A DNA stretch of 42,798 bases, from contig CAJFHC010000012.1 of the NCBI GenBank assembly GCA_904378045.1, positions 1 to 42,798 on the forward strand. The letters are read 5' to 3'. The translations under genes were made by a program, and so were the position numbers. Shown piece by piece: positions 1-9,446 of this stretch (position 1 is its first letter; each line of letters starts with the position of its first letter). Source of the DNA: Candidatus Metalachnospira gallinarum (lineage in GTDB: Bacteria; Bacillota; Clostridia; Lachnospirales; Anaerotignaceae). The notes below the pieces were generated by a model. That model searched no databases. It had not been told where the DNA came from and saw nothing but the letters and a program-made list of their open reading frames with translations.

Positions 1-56
1 AGCGGATGGAACGGATGAGAGATGGCGTTTTCTCCAATATTATTTGTTGTTTGTTA

Positions 57-100
57 TAAATAAAAGAAAACGCCGTCGCGAATAAGTGAAATACGCGACG
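57..100 (-). terminator. Probable intrinsic terminator after tRNA-Leu
   Basis: Reading the minus strand just past the tRNA, a 7-bp stem CGTCGCG/CGCGACG (74-80 with 94-100) is followed by GGCG and a T-rich tract (TTTTCTTTTATTT). The four bases between stem and T-tract make it imperfect. A second inverted repeat, ggcgttttct (24-33) with agaaaacgcc (65-74), overlaps the same area. Confidence 0.5.
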
Positions 101-106
101 ACGACA

Positions 107-189
107 TGCCGGTGGCCGGACTCGAACCGGCACGGATAAAATCCGCTTGATTTTGAGTCAAGTGCGTCTGCCAATTCCGCCACACCGGC
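107..189 (-). tRNA. tRNA-Leu (anticodon CAA)
   Basis: The minus strand folds as a class II tRNA of 83 nt. The acceptor stem is GCCGGTG paired with CACCGGC, with discriminator A. The anticodon stem CTTGA/TCAAG carries the loop CTCAAAA, which places CAA as anticodon and reads UUG. A long variable arm follows (CGGATTTTATCCG), as expected for tRNA-Leu, and then a T-arm with the GGTTCGAGTCC signature. The CCA end is not encoded. It lies directly downstream of the Rrf2 gene on the same strand, so it may be made from its own promoter or by read-through. Confidence 0.96.
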
Positions 190-207
190 TTATATACCAG
201 CCATATA

Positions 208-236
208 ATATTATCATATATTTGACCTTAAATCAA
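208..236 (-). promoter_or_regulatory. Possible tRNA-Leu promoter
   Basis: On the minus strand TTGATT (231-236), a 17-bp spacer and TAATAT (208-213) sit about 20 nt upstream of the tRNA 5' end. Both hexamers match the sigma-A consensus at only four positions, and the region is AT-rich, so this is a weak call. Confidence 0.3.
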
Positions 237-239
237 TAA

Positions 240-653
240 TTATTTTACCTTGTCATCTATGAGATCCTTCAATGTCATATTGTCAACGACGTTGTCAATG
301 GCGTCTTTGATTTTTTTCCATACTATAACTGAGTTGCAGGAATCGAGCTTTTTACATATTTCTCCGTTTTCGGCCACACAGTAAACCGGAGCGAGAGAGC
401 CTTCAAGTATCCTTAATATGTCACCGACAGTGATCTCGGAAGGATCCTTAGCCAAAGCGTAGCCGCCCTGCGAGCCTCTGAAACTCGTAAGAAGTCCGGC
501 CTTGGTCAGTGGATTTATAATCTGCTCGAGATATTTTTCGGAAAGATCCTGGCTTGAAGCGATCTCTTTTAACGGTCTGTGTCCGTTATTATAGTTTTCA
601 GCTAAATAAACCATTATCATAACGCCGTATCTGCCTTTGGTCGATATAAGCAT
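240..653 (-). CDS. Rrf2/IscR-family transcriptional regulator
   Basis: A 137-residue Rrf2-type winged-helix regulator. The N-terminus MLISTKGRYG is the family hallmark, followed by the HTH region (residues about 28-65, with SEKYLEQI and SRGSQGGY-like FRGSQGGY). Three cysteines, C92, C100 and C106, sit where IscR holds its [2Fe-2S] cluster, but spacing is C-x7-C-x5-C rather than IscR's x5/x5. An iron-sulfur or redox sensor is therefore likely; the regulon cannot be told from the window because no isc/suf or cysteine genes are adjacent. The ATG at 653 is chosen over an in-frame TTG at 671 because AAAGGA (663-668) is 9 nt before it. It has its own promoter although it follows the Fur-family gene on the same strand. 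Confidence 0.9.
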   Translation of the reverse strand: MLISTKGRYGVMIMVYLAENYNNGHRPLKEIASSQDLSEKYLEQIINPLTKAGLLTSFRGSQGGYALAKDPSEITVGDILRILEGSLAPVYCVAENGEICKKLDSCNSVIVWKKIKDAIDNVVDNMTLKDLIDDKVK

Positions 654-675
654 AAAAACATATCCTTTCAAATCA

Positions 676-696
676 ATACTATTGTAACAAGTATAT
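676..696. promoter_or_regulatory. Candidate operator in the Rrf2 promoter
   Basis: Between the -10 element and the ribosome-binding site of the Rrf2 gene lies atact...agtat flanking ttgtaacaa, itself a dyad (TTGT-N-ACAA). Rrf2 proteins commonly autoregulate by binding such short dyads near the start site. Assignment is inference from position and symmetry only. Confidence 0.3.
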
Positions 697-718
697 CATA
701 TCGGCAAAAAATATGCAA
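690..718 (-). promoter_or_regulatory. Sigma-A promoter of the Rrf2 gene
   Basis: Minus strand TTGCAT (713-718), 17-bp spacer, TATACT (690-695), with TG one base upstream of the -10 (extended -10). The predicted start is about 30 nt before the ATG. The -35 nearly touches the stop codon of the Fur-family gene. Confidence 0.6.
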
Positions 719-719
719 A

Positions 720-1148
720 TCAATCGCGTTCGCGGCGGTCCGTCTTTCCGGCGCAGTTAGGGCATATTCCTGTAAATTCCATATTATGTCCGGTAATGAC
801 AAATCCGGTCTTTTGGGCTATTTTCCGCGAAATTTCATCAAAGGGGCAGTCTTCGACGTCAACGGATCTATGGCAGACGGAACAGATGAGCTCGTGTTTA
901 TGCTGATGGTCGTTAAAATGAAAGTAGGTTTTGCCGTCCTGACGAACCGCCTTAATAATAATCCCTTTATCGGACATAGCGTTAAGGGCTCTGTATACGG
1001 TTGAAAGGCTTATATCAAGGCTTTGGGACAGCTTTTCGTATATATCCTCAGCGGTGACAGGGGAGGGCGACGTTCTTACAGACTCAAGTATCATAATTCT
1101 TTTTTTAGTGGCCTTCATCGACACTGATTTTAAAACATCCGCATCCAT
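720..1148 (-). CDS. Fur-family metalloregulator (Fur/PerR/Zur type)
   Basis: A 142-residue Fur-superfamily repressor: N-terminal winged helix (residues 10-70, with ISLSTVYRAL as recognition helix) and C-terminal dimerisation/metal domain. The structural zinc site is visible as two CxxC pairs (C89/C92 and C129/C132), and a His-rich segment H77, H81, H83, H85 provides the regulatory metal ligands. Which metal or peroxide it senses cannot be settled by eye; the HxHxH pattern is shared by Fur, PerR and Zur. The ATG at 1148 has GGGAG 8 nt upstream; the in-frame GTG at 1157 is too close to that site. No obvious target gene lies beside it. The Rrf2 regulator follows 66 nt downstream. Confidence 0.88.
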   Translation of the reverse strand: MDADVLKSVSMKATKKRIMILESVRTSPSPVTAEDIYEKLSQSLDISLSTVYRALNAMSDKGIIIKAVRQDGKTYFHFNDHQHKHELICSVCHRSVDVEDCPFDEISRKIAQKTGFVITGHNMEFTGICPNCAGKTDRRERD

Positions 1149-1513
1149 AGCAAACACTCCCGGAAAAATTCATTATTATATAAATCATATAAAGCGAATC
1201 CTTGATAAGCCATTTAAAACATATTAAAGATATAACAATCACAGTATAGCACAAAACAAGCCGAAAGCACAATAAACAGGTCTTTTTGATATTAAAATCA
1301 TATATTTATTCGCAAAAGTTACGTTTTGCGAATAAATATATATCTCTCGATCAGGTGCATTTTGACCTGTTTTCTCCCCTCTTTATATTTTATACAAAAC
1401 TTTATAACAAATAATTTACCATAATTATATTATGTAAATATTATTATCCAAAACTGCTTGAAATCATAATTGTTTGAATCAAATCTTGTTTAAAACAAAA
1501 CCTCTGCCTCGTT
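1149..1513. other. Long AT-rich intergenic region
   Basis: No credible coding region. A possible extended -10 for the Fur-family gene (minus TGCTATACT, ending near 1243-1251) would give a leader of roughly 90 nt, but no good -35 is visible. The nested inverted repeat at 1273-1374 is the only strong structure; the rest, to the broken ORF at 1514, is AT-rich and featureless to me. Confidence 0.5.
1273..1374. repeat. Nested inverted repeat with 17-bp perfect hairpin
   Basis: Core: tatatttattcgcaaaa (1301-1317) is the exact reverse complement of 1324-1340, with a 6-nt loop gttacg. Around it, aaacaggtc (near 1273-1281) is matched by gacctgttt (near 1365-1373). A further pair caggt/acctg (1352-1369) offers an alternative fold for the right arm. 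No target duplication is visible at the edges. It may be a small decayed MITE or a structured RNA/operator region upstream of the Fur-family gene. Confidence 0.6.
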
Positions 1514-1863
1514 TCATATATTCATTCCTATTTCAACTGGTACAATATCTTTCCCATTCCAAAACGCGCTTGCAAGAACTCTTATATTTTTTAGTGTGCC
1601 ATTCTTCATTCTATCGCTGTGGATTTCTATAGGTTTAGCGTTTGAAACAATATTATCACAGACTGTCAAAAAACTAATCCATTGTGAGCGAGAGGGTTCG
1701 GGAGTCGAAGGGACTCCCGAGTTTAATCCGCAGGCGGAATTCATTTCCGCCGAGGAAGTTCAGGGCTTTCCGCAGAAATAGGGATTTATTTCCTTAATTT
1801 AAACTCGAAAAAGTCCTGAAGGACTTTTTCGACACGCTGAATATTATCAAAATCATTGATCAT
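1514..1863 (-). pseudogene. 52-codon ORF split by a MITE insertion
   Basis: When the 181-bp element (1659-1839) and one 10-bp duplication are removed, the minus strand reads without a break from ATG at 1863 (MINDFDNI...) through GTT at 1648 to TGA at 1514, 52 codons. A GGGGAG site lies 6 nt before the ATG. With the element in place translation from 1863 enters the insert and stops after about 18 foreign codons; the 3' part remains open as a chimera with element sequence. The C-terminal half contains VRVLAS-like IRVLASAFWNGKDIVPVEIG. I do not recognise the family. Removal of the insert giving a clean frame supports a real small gene that was disrupted, but a 52-codon ORF alone is modest proof. 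Confidence 0.5.
1659..1839. mobile_element. MITE-like element, complete copy (181 bp)
   Basis: The left end CAGACTGTCAAAAAA and the reverse-complemented right end CAGCGTGTCGAAAAA match at 12 of 15 positions. The element is flanked by a perfect 10-bp direct repeat aatattatca (1649-1658 and 1840-1849), the signature of transposition. It has no coding capacity for a transposase, so it would be moved in trans. Inside are several hairpins: 1699-1719 (8 bp, cgggagtc/gactcccg), 1733-1751 (7 bp), 1775-1792 (6 bp) and 1805-1832 (12 bp with TGAA loop). A second copy at 42703 matches the first 96 bp with three differences. Confidence 0.85.
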
Positions 1864-1881
1864 TCCCCTCTCCCCTTTTGC

Positions 1882-1930
1882 TTGTATACATTATTAGGAA
1901 TAACGCTCGACCGAAAGCTAATGTATACAA
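1882..1930. repeat. 12-bp inverted repeat between eno and the broken ORF
   Basis: ttgtatacatta (1882-1893) is exactly repeated inverted at 1919-1930 with a 25-nt spacer. It lies 5' of the disrupted 52-codon ORF on the minus strand and abuts the eno terminator. It could be an operator/promoter region for that ORF or an extension of terminator structure. Confidence 0.5.
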
Positions 1931-1961
1931 AAGCCCTCCGGCGATGTTACCGAAGGGCTTT
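1930..1961 (-). terminator. Terminator of the glycolysis operon
   Basis: Fifteen nt past the eno stop codon the minus strand forms a 12-bp stem AAAGCCCTTCGG / CCGGAGGGCTTT (1950-1961 with 1930-1941, one mismatch) with an 8-nt loop, running into TTTTGTAT. Confidence 0.8.
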
Positions 1962-1975
1962 ACTCTGTTCAGATT

Positions 1976-3301
<1,326 letters not shown>

Positions 3302-4849
3302 TTATATATTGTTGACCAGCAGAGATTCTCCGGTCATTTCACTGGGTTTGGGCAGATCCATCATTTCAAGCAGAGTAGGCGCGATGTCGCAGAGACGTCC
3401 GTCCCTTATGCCTATGCCGTCGGTATAGTTGACAAGCACAAGCGGAACGGGATTCGTAGTATGGGCAGTCATCGGCTCGCCCGTCTCATAATCTATCATC
3501 TGATCGCTGTTTCCGTGATCGGCGCATATAAGCATCTGGCCTCCGGCCTCAAGTACGGCGTCTACCGCCCTTCCGATACATTCATCGACGGCCTCGACGG
3601 CTTTGACCGCAGCCTCAAGCACGCCTGTATGCCCCACCATATCGGAATTGGCGAAATTGACGATTATAAGGTCGTATTTTTTTGACAATATGTTTTCCAC
3701 AAGAACATCGCACACCTCAAAGGCACTCATCTCGGGCTTAAGATCGTATGTGGCGACCTTCGGCGACGGAACAAGTATCCTGTCCTCTCCGGGATTGGGC
3801 TCCTCCACGCCGCCGTTGAAGAAAAACGTAACGTGGGCGTATTTTTCCGTTTCCGCCGTTCTGAGCTGTTTTAATCCCAGCCCTGATATATATTCTCCGA
3901 GGGTATTTTTGAGCGTCTGCGGCTTAAAGGCGATGTGCACGTTTGGAAGCGTGTCATCGTACCTTGTGAAGCAGACAAAATATACTTTGTCAAGTTTTTT
4001 CGCGCGCTCAAATCCGTCAAAATCGGGATCAACAATGGCTCTTGTTATCTGTCTGGCTCTGTCCGGCCTGAAATTATAAAATACGATCGAGTCATTTTCT
4101 TCCATTTTTCCAACGGGCTGTCCGTTTTCATCGGTCAGAACCGTTGGTACGACAAACTCGTCCGTAACTCCGGCCGCATAGGAGTTTTCTATACATTCGG
4201 CCGATGACGCGGCTTTCGCGCCCTTTCCTTCCACCATAGCGTCGTATGCCTTTTCTATCCTGTCCCATCTTTTATCCCTGTCCATGGCGTAGTATCTTCC
4301 GGATACGGTGGCGATCTTTCCCGCGCCTATGCTTCTCATTTCTTCCTCAAGCTCCTGAAGGTACTCCCTGCCTGATGTCGGAGGGGTATCCCTGCCGTCA
4401 AGAAAGGCGTGAACATATACGTTTTTAACGCCATTTTCCTTCGCCATTTTGAGCAGAGCGTAAAGATGGGTATTATGGCTGTGTACTCCTCCGTCGGAAA
4501 GAAGCCCCATTATATGCAGGGATGAGCCGTTTTTTCTGCAATTTTCCATAGCCTCGGCAAGCTCTGGATTTTTGAAGAAATCGCCGTCCTCTATGGCTTT
4601 GGTTATTCTTGTCAGCTCCTGATAAACGATCCTTCCCGCTCCTATATTCAAATGTCCGACCTCGGAATTTCCCATCTGTCCCTTGGGAAGGCCCACGTCA
4701 AGGCCGCTGGCAAATCCCTTGGCGTGCGGGTATTTTTTGTAAAGCAGATCCATAACAGGAGTTTTCGCCAGCCTTATGGCGTTTCCCTCGGTGCGCTCAT
4801 TAAGTCCGTATCCGTCCAAAATCATTAAAACCGTTGGTTTTTTACTCAT
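3302..4849 (-). CDS. gpmI: Phosphoglycerate mutase, cofactor-independent
   Basis: 2,3-bisphosphoglycerate-independent mutase interconverting 3- and 2-phosphoglycerate through a phosphoserine intermediate and two Mn2+ ions. The 515-residue length is standard. MILDGYG gives the N-terminal metal ligand, [14 protein letters not shown] carries the serine nucleophile (about residue 62), and [25 protein letters not shown] and TAHTTNPVP follow in the expected order, the last two supplying metal-binding His/Asp. The ATG at 4849 has AAGGAG about 10 nt upstream. It sits 24 nt after tpiA and 12 nt before eno. Mn2+-dependent iPGMs in spore formers are acid-sensitive, which is linked in Bacillus to 3PGA storage in spores; that role is only analogy here. 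Confidence 0.98.
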   Translation of the reverse strand: MSKKPTVLMILDGYGLNERTEGNAIRLAKTPVMDLLYKKYPHAKGFASGLDVGLPKGQMGNSEVGHLNIGAGRIVYQELTRITKAIEDGDFFKNPELAEAMENCRKNGSSLHIMGLLSDGGVHSHNTHLYALLKMAKENGVKNVYVHAFLDGRDTPPTSGREYLQELEEEMRSIGAGKIATVSGRYYAMDRDKRWDRIEKAYDAMVEGKGAKAASSAECIENSYAAGVTDEFVVPTVLTDENGQPVGKMEENDSIVFYNFRPDRARQITRAIVDPDFDGFERAKKLDKVYFVCFTRYDDTLPNVHIAFKPQTLKNTLGEYISGLGLKQLRTAETEKYAHVTFFFNGGVEEPNPGEDRILVPSPKVATYDLKPEMSAFEVCDVLVENILSKKYDLIIVNFANSDMVGHTGVLEAAVKAVEAVDECIGRAVDAVLEAGGQMLICADHGNSDQMIDYETGEPMTAHTTNPVPLVLVNYTDGIGIRDGRLCDIAPTLLEMMDLPKPSEMTGESLLVNNI

Positions 4850-4873
4850 TTATAAACGTCTCCTTCGGAGTTA

Positions 4874-5617
4874 TCAATAGTTTACTATGTCTTTAAATTC
4901 TTCTTTGAGCGACGCTCCGCCCACAAGTCCTCCGTCTATATCCTTCATAGCGAACAGCTCGGCGGCGTTTTTAGCGTTTACGCTTCCGCCGTACTGTATC
5001 CTTATTTTTTCGGCGGCATCCTGTCCCCATACCTCGCCGATAACGGCTCTTATCGCTCCGCAGACCTCCTCGGCCTCATCGCTGGTCGCGGTTTTGCCTG
5101 TTCCGATGGCCCATATAGGCTCATACGCTATAACTACCTTCACGACGTCTTCAGCGGATATTCCGTATAACCCGCGTTTGATCTGCGTCCTTACAAAATC
5201 GATAGTAATGCCCTGCTCACGCTGTTCAAGCGTCTCTCCGCAGCACATGATAGGAGTAAGACCATGCTCAAGAGCTTTTTTGACCTTTTTATTTACCGTC
5301 TCATCGGTCTCGGCAAAATACTGCCTTCTTTCCGAATGTCCTAATATGACATATTTAACGCCGGCGTCGGTAAGCATGGCCGGAGAAATTTCTCCCGTAT
5401 AAGCTCCGCTTTCCTCAAAATACATATTTTCCGCTCCAAGGGCGATATTTGAGCCTTTGATTACCTCGCCCACGGGAATGATATCAATGGCTGGCACACA
5501 GAAAACAACGTCAGCCTTATCGGTATCCACATATTCTTTAAGCATTTTAGCAAGCTCAACTGCCTCCGAAGGCGTCTTATTCATTTTCCAGTTTCCCGCT
5601 ATTATTTTCTTTCTCAT
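4874..5617 (-). CDS. tpiA: Triosephosphate isomerase
   Basis: Interconverts dihydroxyacetone phosphate and glyceraldehyde 3-phosphate; a 247-residue TIM barrel of normal size. The catalytic lysine is in GNWKMN (residues 9-14), the electrophilic histidine in LGHSERR, the catalytic glutamate in [14 protein letters not shown], and the C-terminal phosphate loop is [10 protein letters not shown] longer in-frame ORF extends 23 codons upstream into pgk, but [13 protein letters not shown] at 5617 is the family start and has AAGGAGG 8 nt upstream. Only 13 nt separate it from the pgk stop, so translation coupling is plausible. Confidence 0.98.
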   Translation of the reverse strand: MRKKIIAGNWKMNKTPSEAVELAKMLKEYVDTDKADVVFCVPAIDIIPVGEVIKGSNIALGAENMYFEESGAYTGEISPAMLTDAGVKYVILGHSERRQYFAETDETVNKKVKKALEHGLTPIMCCGETLEQREQGITIDFVRTQIKRGLYGISAEDVVKVVIAYEPIWAIGTGKTATSDEAEEVCGAIRAVIGEVWGQDAAEKIRIQYGGSVNAKNAAELFAMKDIDGGLVGGASLKEEFKDIVNY

Positions 5618-5630
5618 CTGTTTTTCCTCC

Positions 5631-6824
5631 TTACTTGTCCTGAACGGCAGCCACTCCGGGAAGCTCCTTGCCTTCAAGGAACTCAAGGGAAGCTCCGCCT
5701 CCGGTGGAAATATGGCTCATCCTGTCTCCGTAGCCAAGCTGGTTAACGGCAGCGGCGGAATCTCCGCCTCCGATGATAGTCGTTCCGTCGATATGGGCAA
5801 GAGCCTCAGCGATGGCCTCCGTGCCTTTCGCGAAGTTGGGGAACTCAAATACTCCCATGGGGCCGTTCCATACTACGGTCTTGGCGTCCTTAAGCGCCTC
5901 GGTGAAAAGGCTCCTTGTCTCGGGTCCGATATCAACGCCCATCCATCCGTCGGGGATAAGTCCCGTTGGAACGATATCGCTGAGAGCGTCGTTTTTAAAC
6001 TCCTTAACAATTACGGTATCGATGGGAAGAAGGAATTTTACTCCCTTCTGAGAAGCCTTGAATATCATTTCCTTGGCATACTCTACCTTGTCCTCCTCAA
6101 GAAGGGAATTTCCTACCGTTCCGCCGAGGGCCTTTATAAACGTGTAGGCCATTCCGCCGCCGATAATAAGTATGTCTACCTTCTCAAGAAGATTGTTGAT
6201 TACGTTGATCTTGTCGCTGACCTTTGCTCCTCCGAGGATGGCCGCAAACGGTCTTACGGGATTTTCAACAGCGTTTCCGAGATATTCTATTTCCTTTTCC
6301 ATAAGATATCCGACAGCGGACTCTGCCACATATTTCGTAACGCCCACCGTTGAGCAGTGCGCCCTGTGGGATGAGCCGAAGGCGTCGTCAACATATATGT
6401 CCGCCAGCGAGGCAAGCTCCTTGCTGAAATTGTCCTCGTTTTTGGTTTCTTCCTTGCGGAATCTCGTGTTTTCAAGAAGTATAACGTCTCCGTCCTTCAT
6501 AGCCTCAACGGCAGCCTTCGCGTTTTCGCCCACCACGTTGTCGTCTTTGGCGAATTTTACTTCAACTCCGAGCTTTTCCGAAAGCCTCTCGGCAACGGGG
6601 GCAAGGGACAGCTCAGGCTTTACCTCTCCCTTGGGCTTGCCCATATGAGAGCATAATATCACCTTAGCGCCGTCGTTCATCAGCTTCCTTATAGTCGGAA
6701 GAGACGCCGTGATCCTGTTGTCGTCGGTAATAACACCGTCTTTCACCGGTACGTTAAAATCACATCTTACAAGGACTCTTTTTCCTTTTACGTTAAGATC
6801 GTCGACCGTCTTCTTATTCAGCAT
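5631..6824 (-). CDS. pgk: Phosphoglycerate kinase
   Basis: Transfers the acyl phosphate of 1,3-bisphosphoglycerate to ADP, the first ATP-yielding step of lower glycolysis. The 397-residue protein has the two-domain family pattern: [25 protein letters not shown]-type arginine site and [11 protein letters not shown] in the N domain, then [19 protein letters not shown] and GGGDSAAA in the nucleotide-binding C domain. The ATG at 6824 follows GGGAGG by 7 nt. It is the first gene of the operon; in many Firmicutes gapA (with cggR) stands immediately upstream, but here a promoter and a divergent gene occupy that place. Confidence 0.98.
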   Translation of the reverse strand: MLNKKTVDDLNVKGKRVLVRCDFNVPVKDGVITDDNRITASLPTIRKLMNDGAKVILCSHMGKPKGEVKPELSLAPVAERLSEKLGVEVKFAKDDNVVGENAKAAVEAMKDGDVILLENTRFRKEETKNEDNFSKELASLADIYVDDAFGSSHRAHCSTVGVTKYVAESAVGYLMEKEIEYLGNAVENPVRPFAAILGGAKVSDKINVINNLLEKVDILIIGGGMAYTFIKALGGTVGNSLLEEDKVEYAKEMIFKASQKGVKFLLPIDTVIVKEFKNDALSDIVPTGLIPDGWMGVDIGPETRSLFTEALKDAKTVVWNGPMGVFEFPNFAKGTEAIAEALAHIDGTTIIGGGDSAAAVNQLGYGDRMSHISTGGGASLEFLEGKELPGVAAVQDK

Positions 6825-6937
6825 TCCGATTCCTCCCTTGAGAATATTTTAAAATAGAATTATTTGCATAGCTTAAATAAATAATGCCCAAATAGATACG
6901 CAATATATTCACTCGCTTATTTTATTAACTGATTTTT

Positions 6938-6966
6938 ATTATACTACTGTTGGTAATATTTTTCAA
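6938..6966 (-). promoter_or_regulatory. Sigma-A promoter of pgk-tpiA-gpmI-eno
   Basis: Minus strand TTGAAA (6961-6966), exactly 17 bp spacer, TATAAT (6938-6943), about 110 nt before the pgk ATG. This is one of the best consensus matches in the window, as expected for a highly expressed operon. The leader shows no obvious terminator or riboswitch. Confidence 0.85.
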
Positions 6967-6979
6967 CGTGTGGTATACT
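6950..6979 (+). promoter_or_regulatory. Promoter of the PHP/nfo/SDR operon
   Basis: Plus strand TTGGTA (6950-6955), 18-bp spacer, TATACT (6974-6979) with TG one base before it (extended -10). It physically overlaps the divergent pgk promoter, whose -35 lies between the two elements of this one. Confidence 0.6.
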
Positions 6980-7018
6980 AATAATATCTATGATTTTATG
7001 AACTCAGGAGGATATTTT

Positions 7019-7825
7019 ATGATTTATTCGGATTACCACGTTCATACGAAGTTTTCATCCGACAGTACGGCGGAAATGGCTGATATGATAAATAAAGCCG
7101 TTAAGCTCGGCCTTAAGGAGATAATGTTCACTGACCATATGGATATCGACTTCCCTGACAGGAACATGCCCTTCTGTCTGTATTATCCCGAATATTCCGA
7201 AGCGATAAATTTATATAAGGTTCTTTATCTTAATAAAATAGACGTGCTTGCCGGAGTTGAGATGGGACTGCAAAAACACATTGTCCGCGAGGCCGATATG
7301 TTTACTCAATATAATCCGTTTGACTTTGTAATAGGCTCCACCCATGTCATTGACGGAGTCGATGTGTCTCAAAAGGAATTTTTTGACGGACTGAGCAAAA
7401 AGGAAGCGTACACAAAGTATTTCGAGAGCGTTCTTGAAAACGCCATGCTGCATAACTGCTATAATGTGTACGGCCATCTTGATTACGTCAACAGGCACGC
7501 CCCCTACGAGGATAATTCGGTAAATTACGAGGATTACAGGGACGTGATCGACGAGATACTTAAAACGCTCGTTGAAAAAGGAAAAGGTCTTGACGTAAAC
7601 ACCTCCGGCTACAGATACGGAGCGGGCAGGCCGTACCCCCAGATGGATATACTCAAGCGTTTCAGGGAGCTTGGAGGCGAGATAATAACCATAGGCTCCG
7701 ACGCCCACAGGCCGGATGACATCGCCTACAGGTTCGGCGACGCTTACGAATATGTCAAGGCGGCGGGATTCAAAGCCATAGCTTCCTTCAGAAACAAACA
7801 GCCGGAATTTATAGATTTAAAATAA
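7019..7825 (+). CDS. HisJ-like PHP-domain histidinol-phosphatase family protein
   Basis: A 268-residue PHP-domain metal-dependent phosphoesterase of the HisJ/HisK histidinol-phosphatase type. Metal-ligand motifs appear in order: [11 protein letters not shown] (residues 5-15), FTDHMD, AGVEMG, GSTHVID, YGHLDY and [12 protein letters not shown]. HisJ dephosphorylates histidinol phosphate in histidine synthesis, but no his genes are present and many such paralogues act on other phosphate esters, so the substrate is uncertain. The ATG at 7019 is set by AGGAGG 7 nt upstream; the longer ORF starting at 6950 would run through the promoter. First gene of an operon with nfo and an SDR. Confidence 0.85.
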   Translation: MIYSDYHVHTKFSSDSTAEMADMINKAVKLGLKEIMFTDHMDIDFPDRNMPFCLYYPEYSEAINLYKVLYLNKIDVLAGVEMGLQKHIVREADMFTQYNPFDFVIGSTHVIDGVDVSQKEFFDGLSKKEAYTKYFESVLENAMLHNCYNVYGHLDYVNRHAPYEDNSVNYEDYRDVIDEILKTLVEKGKGLDVNTSGYRYGAGRPYPQMDILKRFRELGGEIITIGSDAHRPDDIAYRFGDAYEYVKAAGFKAIASFRNKQPEFIDLK

Positions 7826-7835
7826 GGAGTGCGTT

Positions 7836-8690
7836 ATGCTTATTGGTTCACATGTTTCAATATCAAAGGGGCTTATCGGGGCGGCCGAGGAGGCTTTTTC
7901 CTATGGCGCCAACACGTTTATGGTTTATACCGGAGCCCCGCAGAACACTGTCAGAAAGCCCGTTTCGGAACTGAAAACGGATGAAGGACTGGCCTTTATG
8001 GCCGAGCACGGCATAGAGGATATTGTCGTCCACGCTCCGTATATAATAAATTTGGCCTCATATAAGGATGATACGTTTACCCTCGCGAAGGATTTTTTGC
8101 ATAAAGAGGCCCAAAGAGCCGCCGCCTTCGGTTCACGCTATCTTGTCGTCCATCCCGGAGCCTATACGGATAAAACGGCGGAATACGGCATAAACAGGAT
8201 AGCCGAGGGCATCAACGAGGTCATATCAAGGGGTATGCCCGATATATTTATATGTCTTGAAACCATGGCCGGAAAAGGAAGCGAGGTCGGAAGGAATTTT
8301 GACGAGCTTAGGCGGATCATCGATCTTGTCGATAAAAAGGAATATATGGGCGTATGCTTTGACACCTGCCATGTCCACGACAGCGGTTACGACATAGTCA
8401 ACGATCTTGACGGAGTAATAGACGAGTTTGACAAAACCATCGGCCTTGACAGGCTCAAGGTGCTTCACATAAACGGTTCCCTCAATCCGAGGGGAGCGAG
8501 GAAGGACAGGCACGCTAACATCGGAGCTGACGGGACAAATCCAAAGGGAGCGGACAACATCGGTTTTGAGGCCATATACAGGGTCGTACACCATCCGAGA
8601 TTACAGGGACATCCATTCATACTTGAGACTCCATGGATAAGCAAGACAGAAAATCTGTATAAGGCGGAAATAGCTTCTCTGAGGGGGTAA
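7836..8690 (+). CDS. nfo: Deoxyribonuclease IV (AP endonuclease)
   Basis: Endonuclease IV, cleaving DNA 5' to abasic sites in base excision repair; a 284-residue TIM barrel of usual size with three zinc sites. Ligand motifs are visible in family order: [62 protein letters not shown] and a final PFILETPW. The ATG at 7836 follows AAGGAG by 6-7 nt and comes 10 nt after the PHP gene. In spore formers Nfo protects DNA during outgrowth, and sigma-G control is known in B. subtilis; nothing of that kind is visible here, and it appears to depend on the upstream promoter. Confidence 0.97.
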   Translation: MLIGSHVSISKGLIGAAEEAFSYGANTFMVYTGAPQNTVRKPVSELKTDEGLAFMAEHGIEDIVVHAPYIINLASYKDDTFTLAKDFLHKEAQRAAAFGSRYLVVHPGAYTDKTAEYGINRIAEGINEVISRGMPDIFICLETMAGKGSEVGRNFDELRRIIDLVDKKEYMGVCFDTCHVHDSGYDIVNDLDGVIDEFDKTIGLDRLKVLHINGSLNPRGARKDRHANIGADGTNPKGADNIGFEAIYRVVHHPRLQGHPFILETPWISKTENLYKAEIASLRG

Positions 8691-8694
8691 TACA

Positions 8695-9408
8695 ATGAAA
8701 AACACCGTTATAACAGGCTCTTCCAGGGGCATAGGAAAGGCCGTTGCCGAGGAATTCGCGAAAAACGGGTACCATGTCGTGATAAACGCCTCCAAAAGCG
8801 CCGATGAGCTGGAAGAAACAAGAAAGGAATTCGTAAACAAGGGCTACAGCTGCTCGGCGGTGCTTGCCGACGTGTCGGATTACGGCCAGTGCCAAAGGCT
8901 GTTTGAGGCCGAGCCCGACGTTTTGATAAACAACGCCGGCATAAGTCATATCGGGCTTTTTACGGATATGACGCCCGCCGAATGGAAAAGGCTCATAGAC
9001 ATAAATCTTTTATCCGCCTTCAACTGCTCGCATATCGCCCTCAAGTCAATGATAAGAAACCACAGAGGCCGAATAATAAATATCTCGTCCATCTGGGGCG
9101 AAAGAGGCGCGTCCTGCGAGGTGGTTTACTCCGCTTCAAAGGGAGGCATAAATTCATTCACAAAGGCTCTGGCCAAGGAGGTCGGCCTGAGCGGCATAAG
9201 GGTCAACGCCATAAGCTGTGGTGTCATTGACACAAAAATGAACGCCTGCTTCAATGAGGAGGAAAAGGCCGCCCTGTGCGATGAAATTTCCCTCGCGAGG
9301 TTCGGAAAGGCGGAGGAAATCGCCAAACTGGCGTATTTTCTTGCCGAGGACAGCCTTTCCGGTTATGTCAACGGGCAGATTATAACCGTTGACGGAGGGA
9401 TGTATTGA
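8695..9408 (+). CDS. SDR-family oxidoreductase (FabG-like)
   Basis: A classical short-chain dehydrogenase/reductase of 237 residues using NAD(P)H. TGSSRGIG (residues 7-14) is the nucleotide-binding loop, NNAG (about 80-83) the structural motif, ISSIWG holds the catalytic serine and YSASKGG the Tyr-x3-Lys pair. The C-terminus GYVNGQIITVDGGMY is FabG-like. It could be a 3-oxoacyl-ACP reductase, but no fatty-acid genes are near and the substrate is unknown. It begins four nt after nfo with GAGGGGG as RBS and is followed by a bidirectional terminator. Confidence 0.9.
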   Translation: MKNTVITGSSRGIGKAVAEEFAKNGYHVVINASKSADELEETRKEFVNKGYSCSAVLADVSDYGQCQRLFEAEPDVLINNAGISHIGLFTDMTPAEWKRLIDINLLSAFNCSHIALKSMIRNHRGRIINISSIWGERGASCEVVYSASKGGINSFTKALAKEVGLSGIRVNAISCGVIDTKMNACFNEEEKAALCDEISLARFGKAEEIAKLAYFLAEDSLSGYVNGQIITVDGGMY

Positions 9409-9446
9409 AATAAAAAAACATAAATACATATAAACATGAACATATA

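Noticed and set aside
1596..1781. Plus-strand 61-codon ORF and the element-derived N-terminus of the minus-strand ORF ending at 1514
   Set aside because: Both run across the MITE boundary and use element sequence as coding; the MITE has no sign of being coding itself.
5457..6353. 298-codon plus-strand ORF opposite tpiA/pgk
   Set aside because: Pure antisense shadow of two certain glycolytic genes; no RBS and no recognisable domain.
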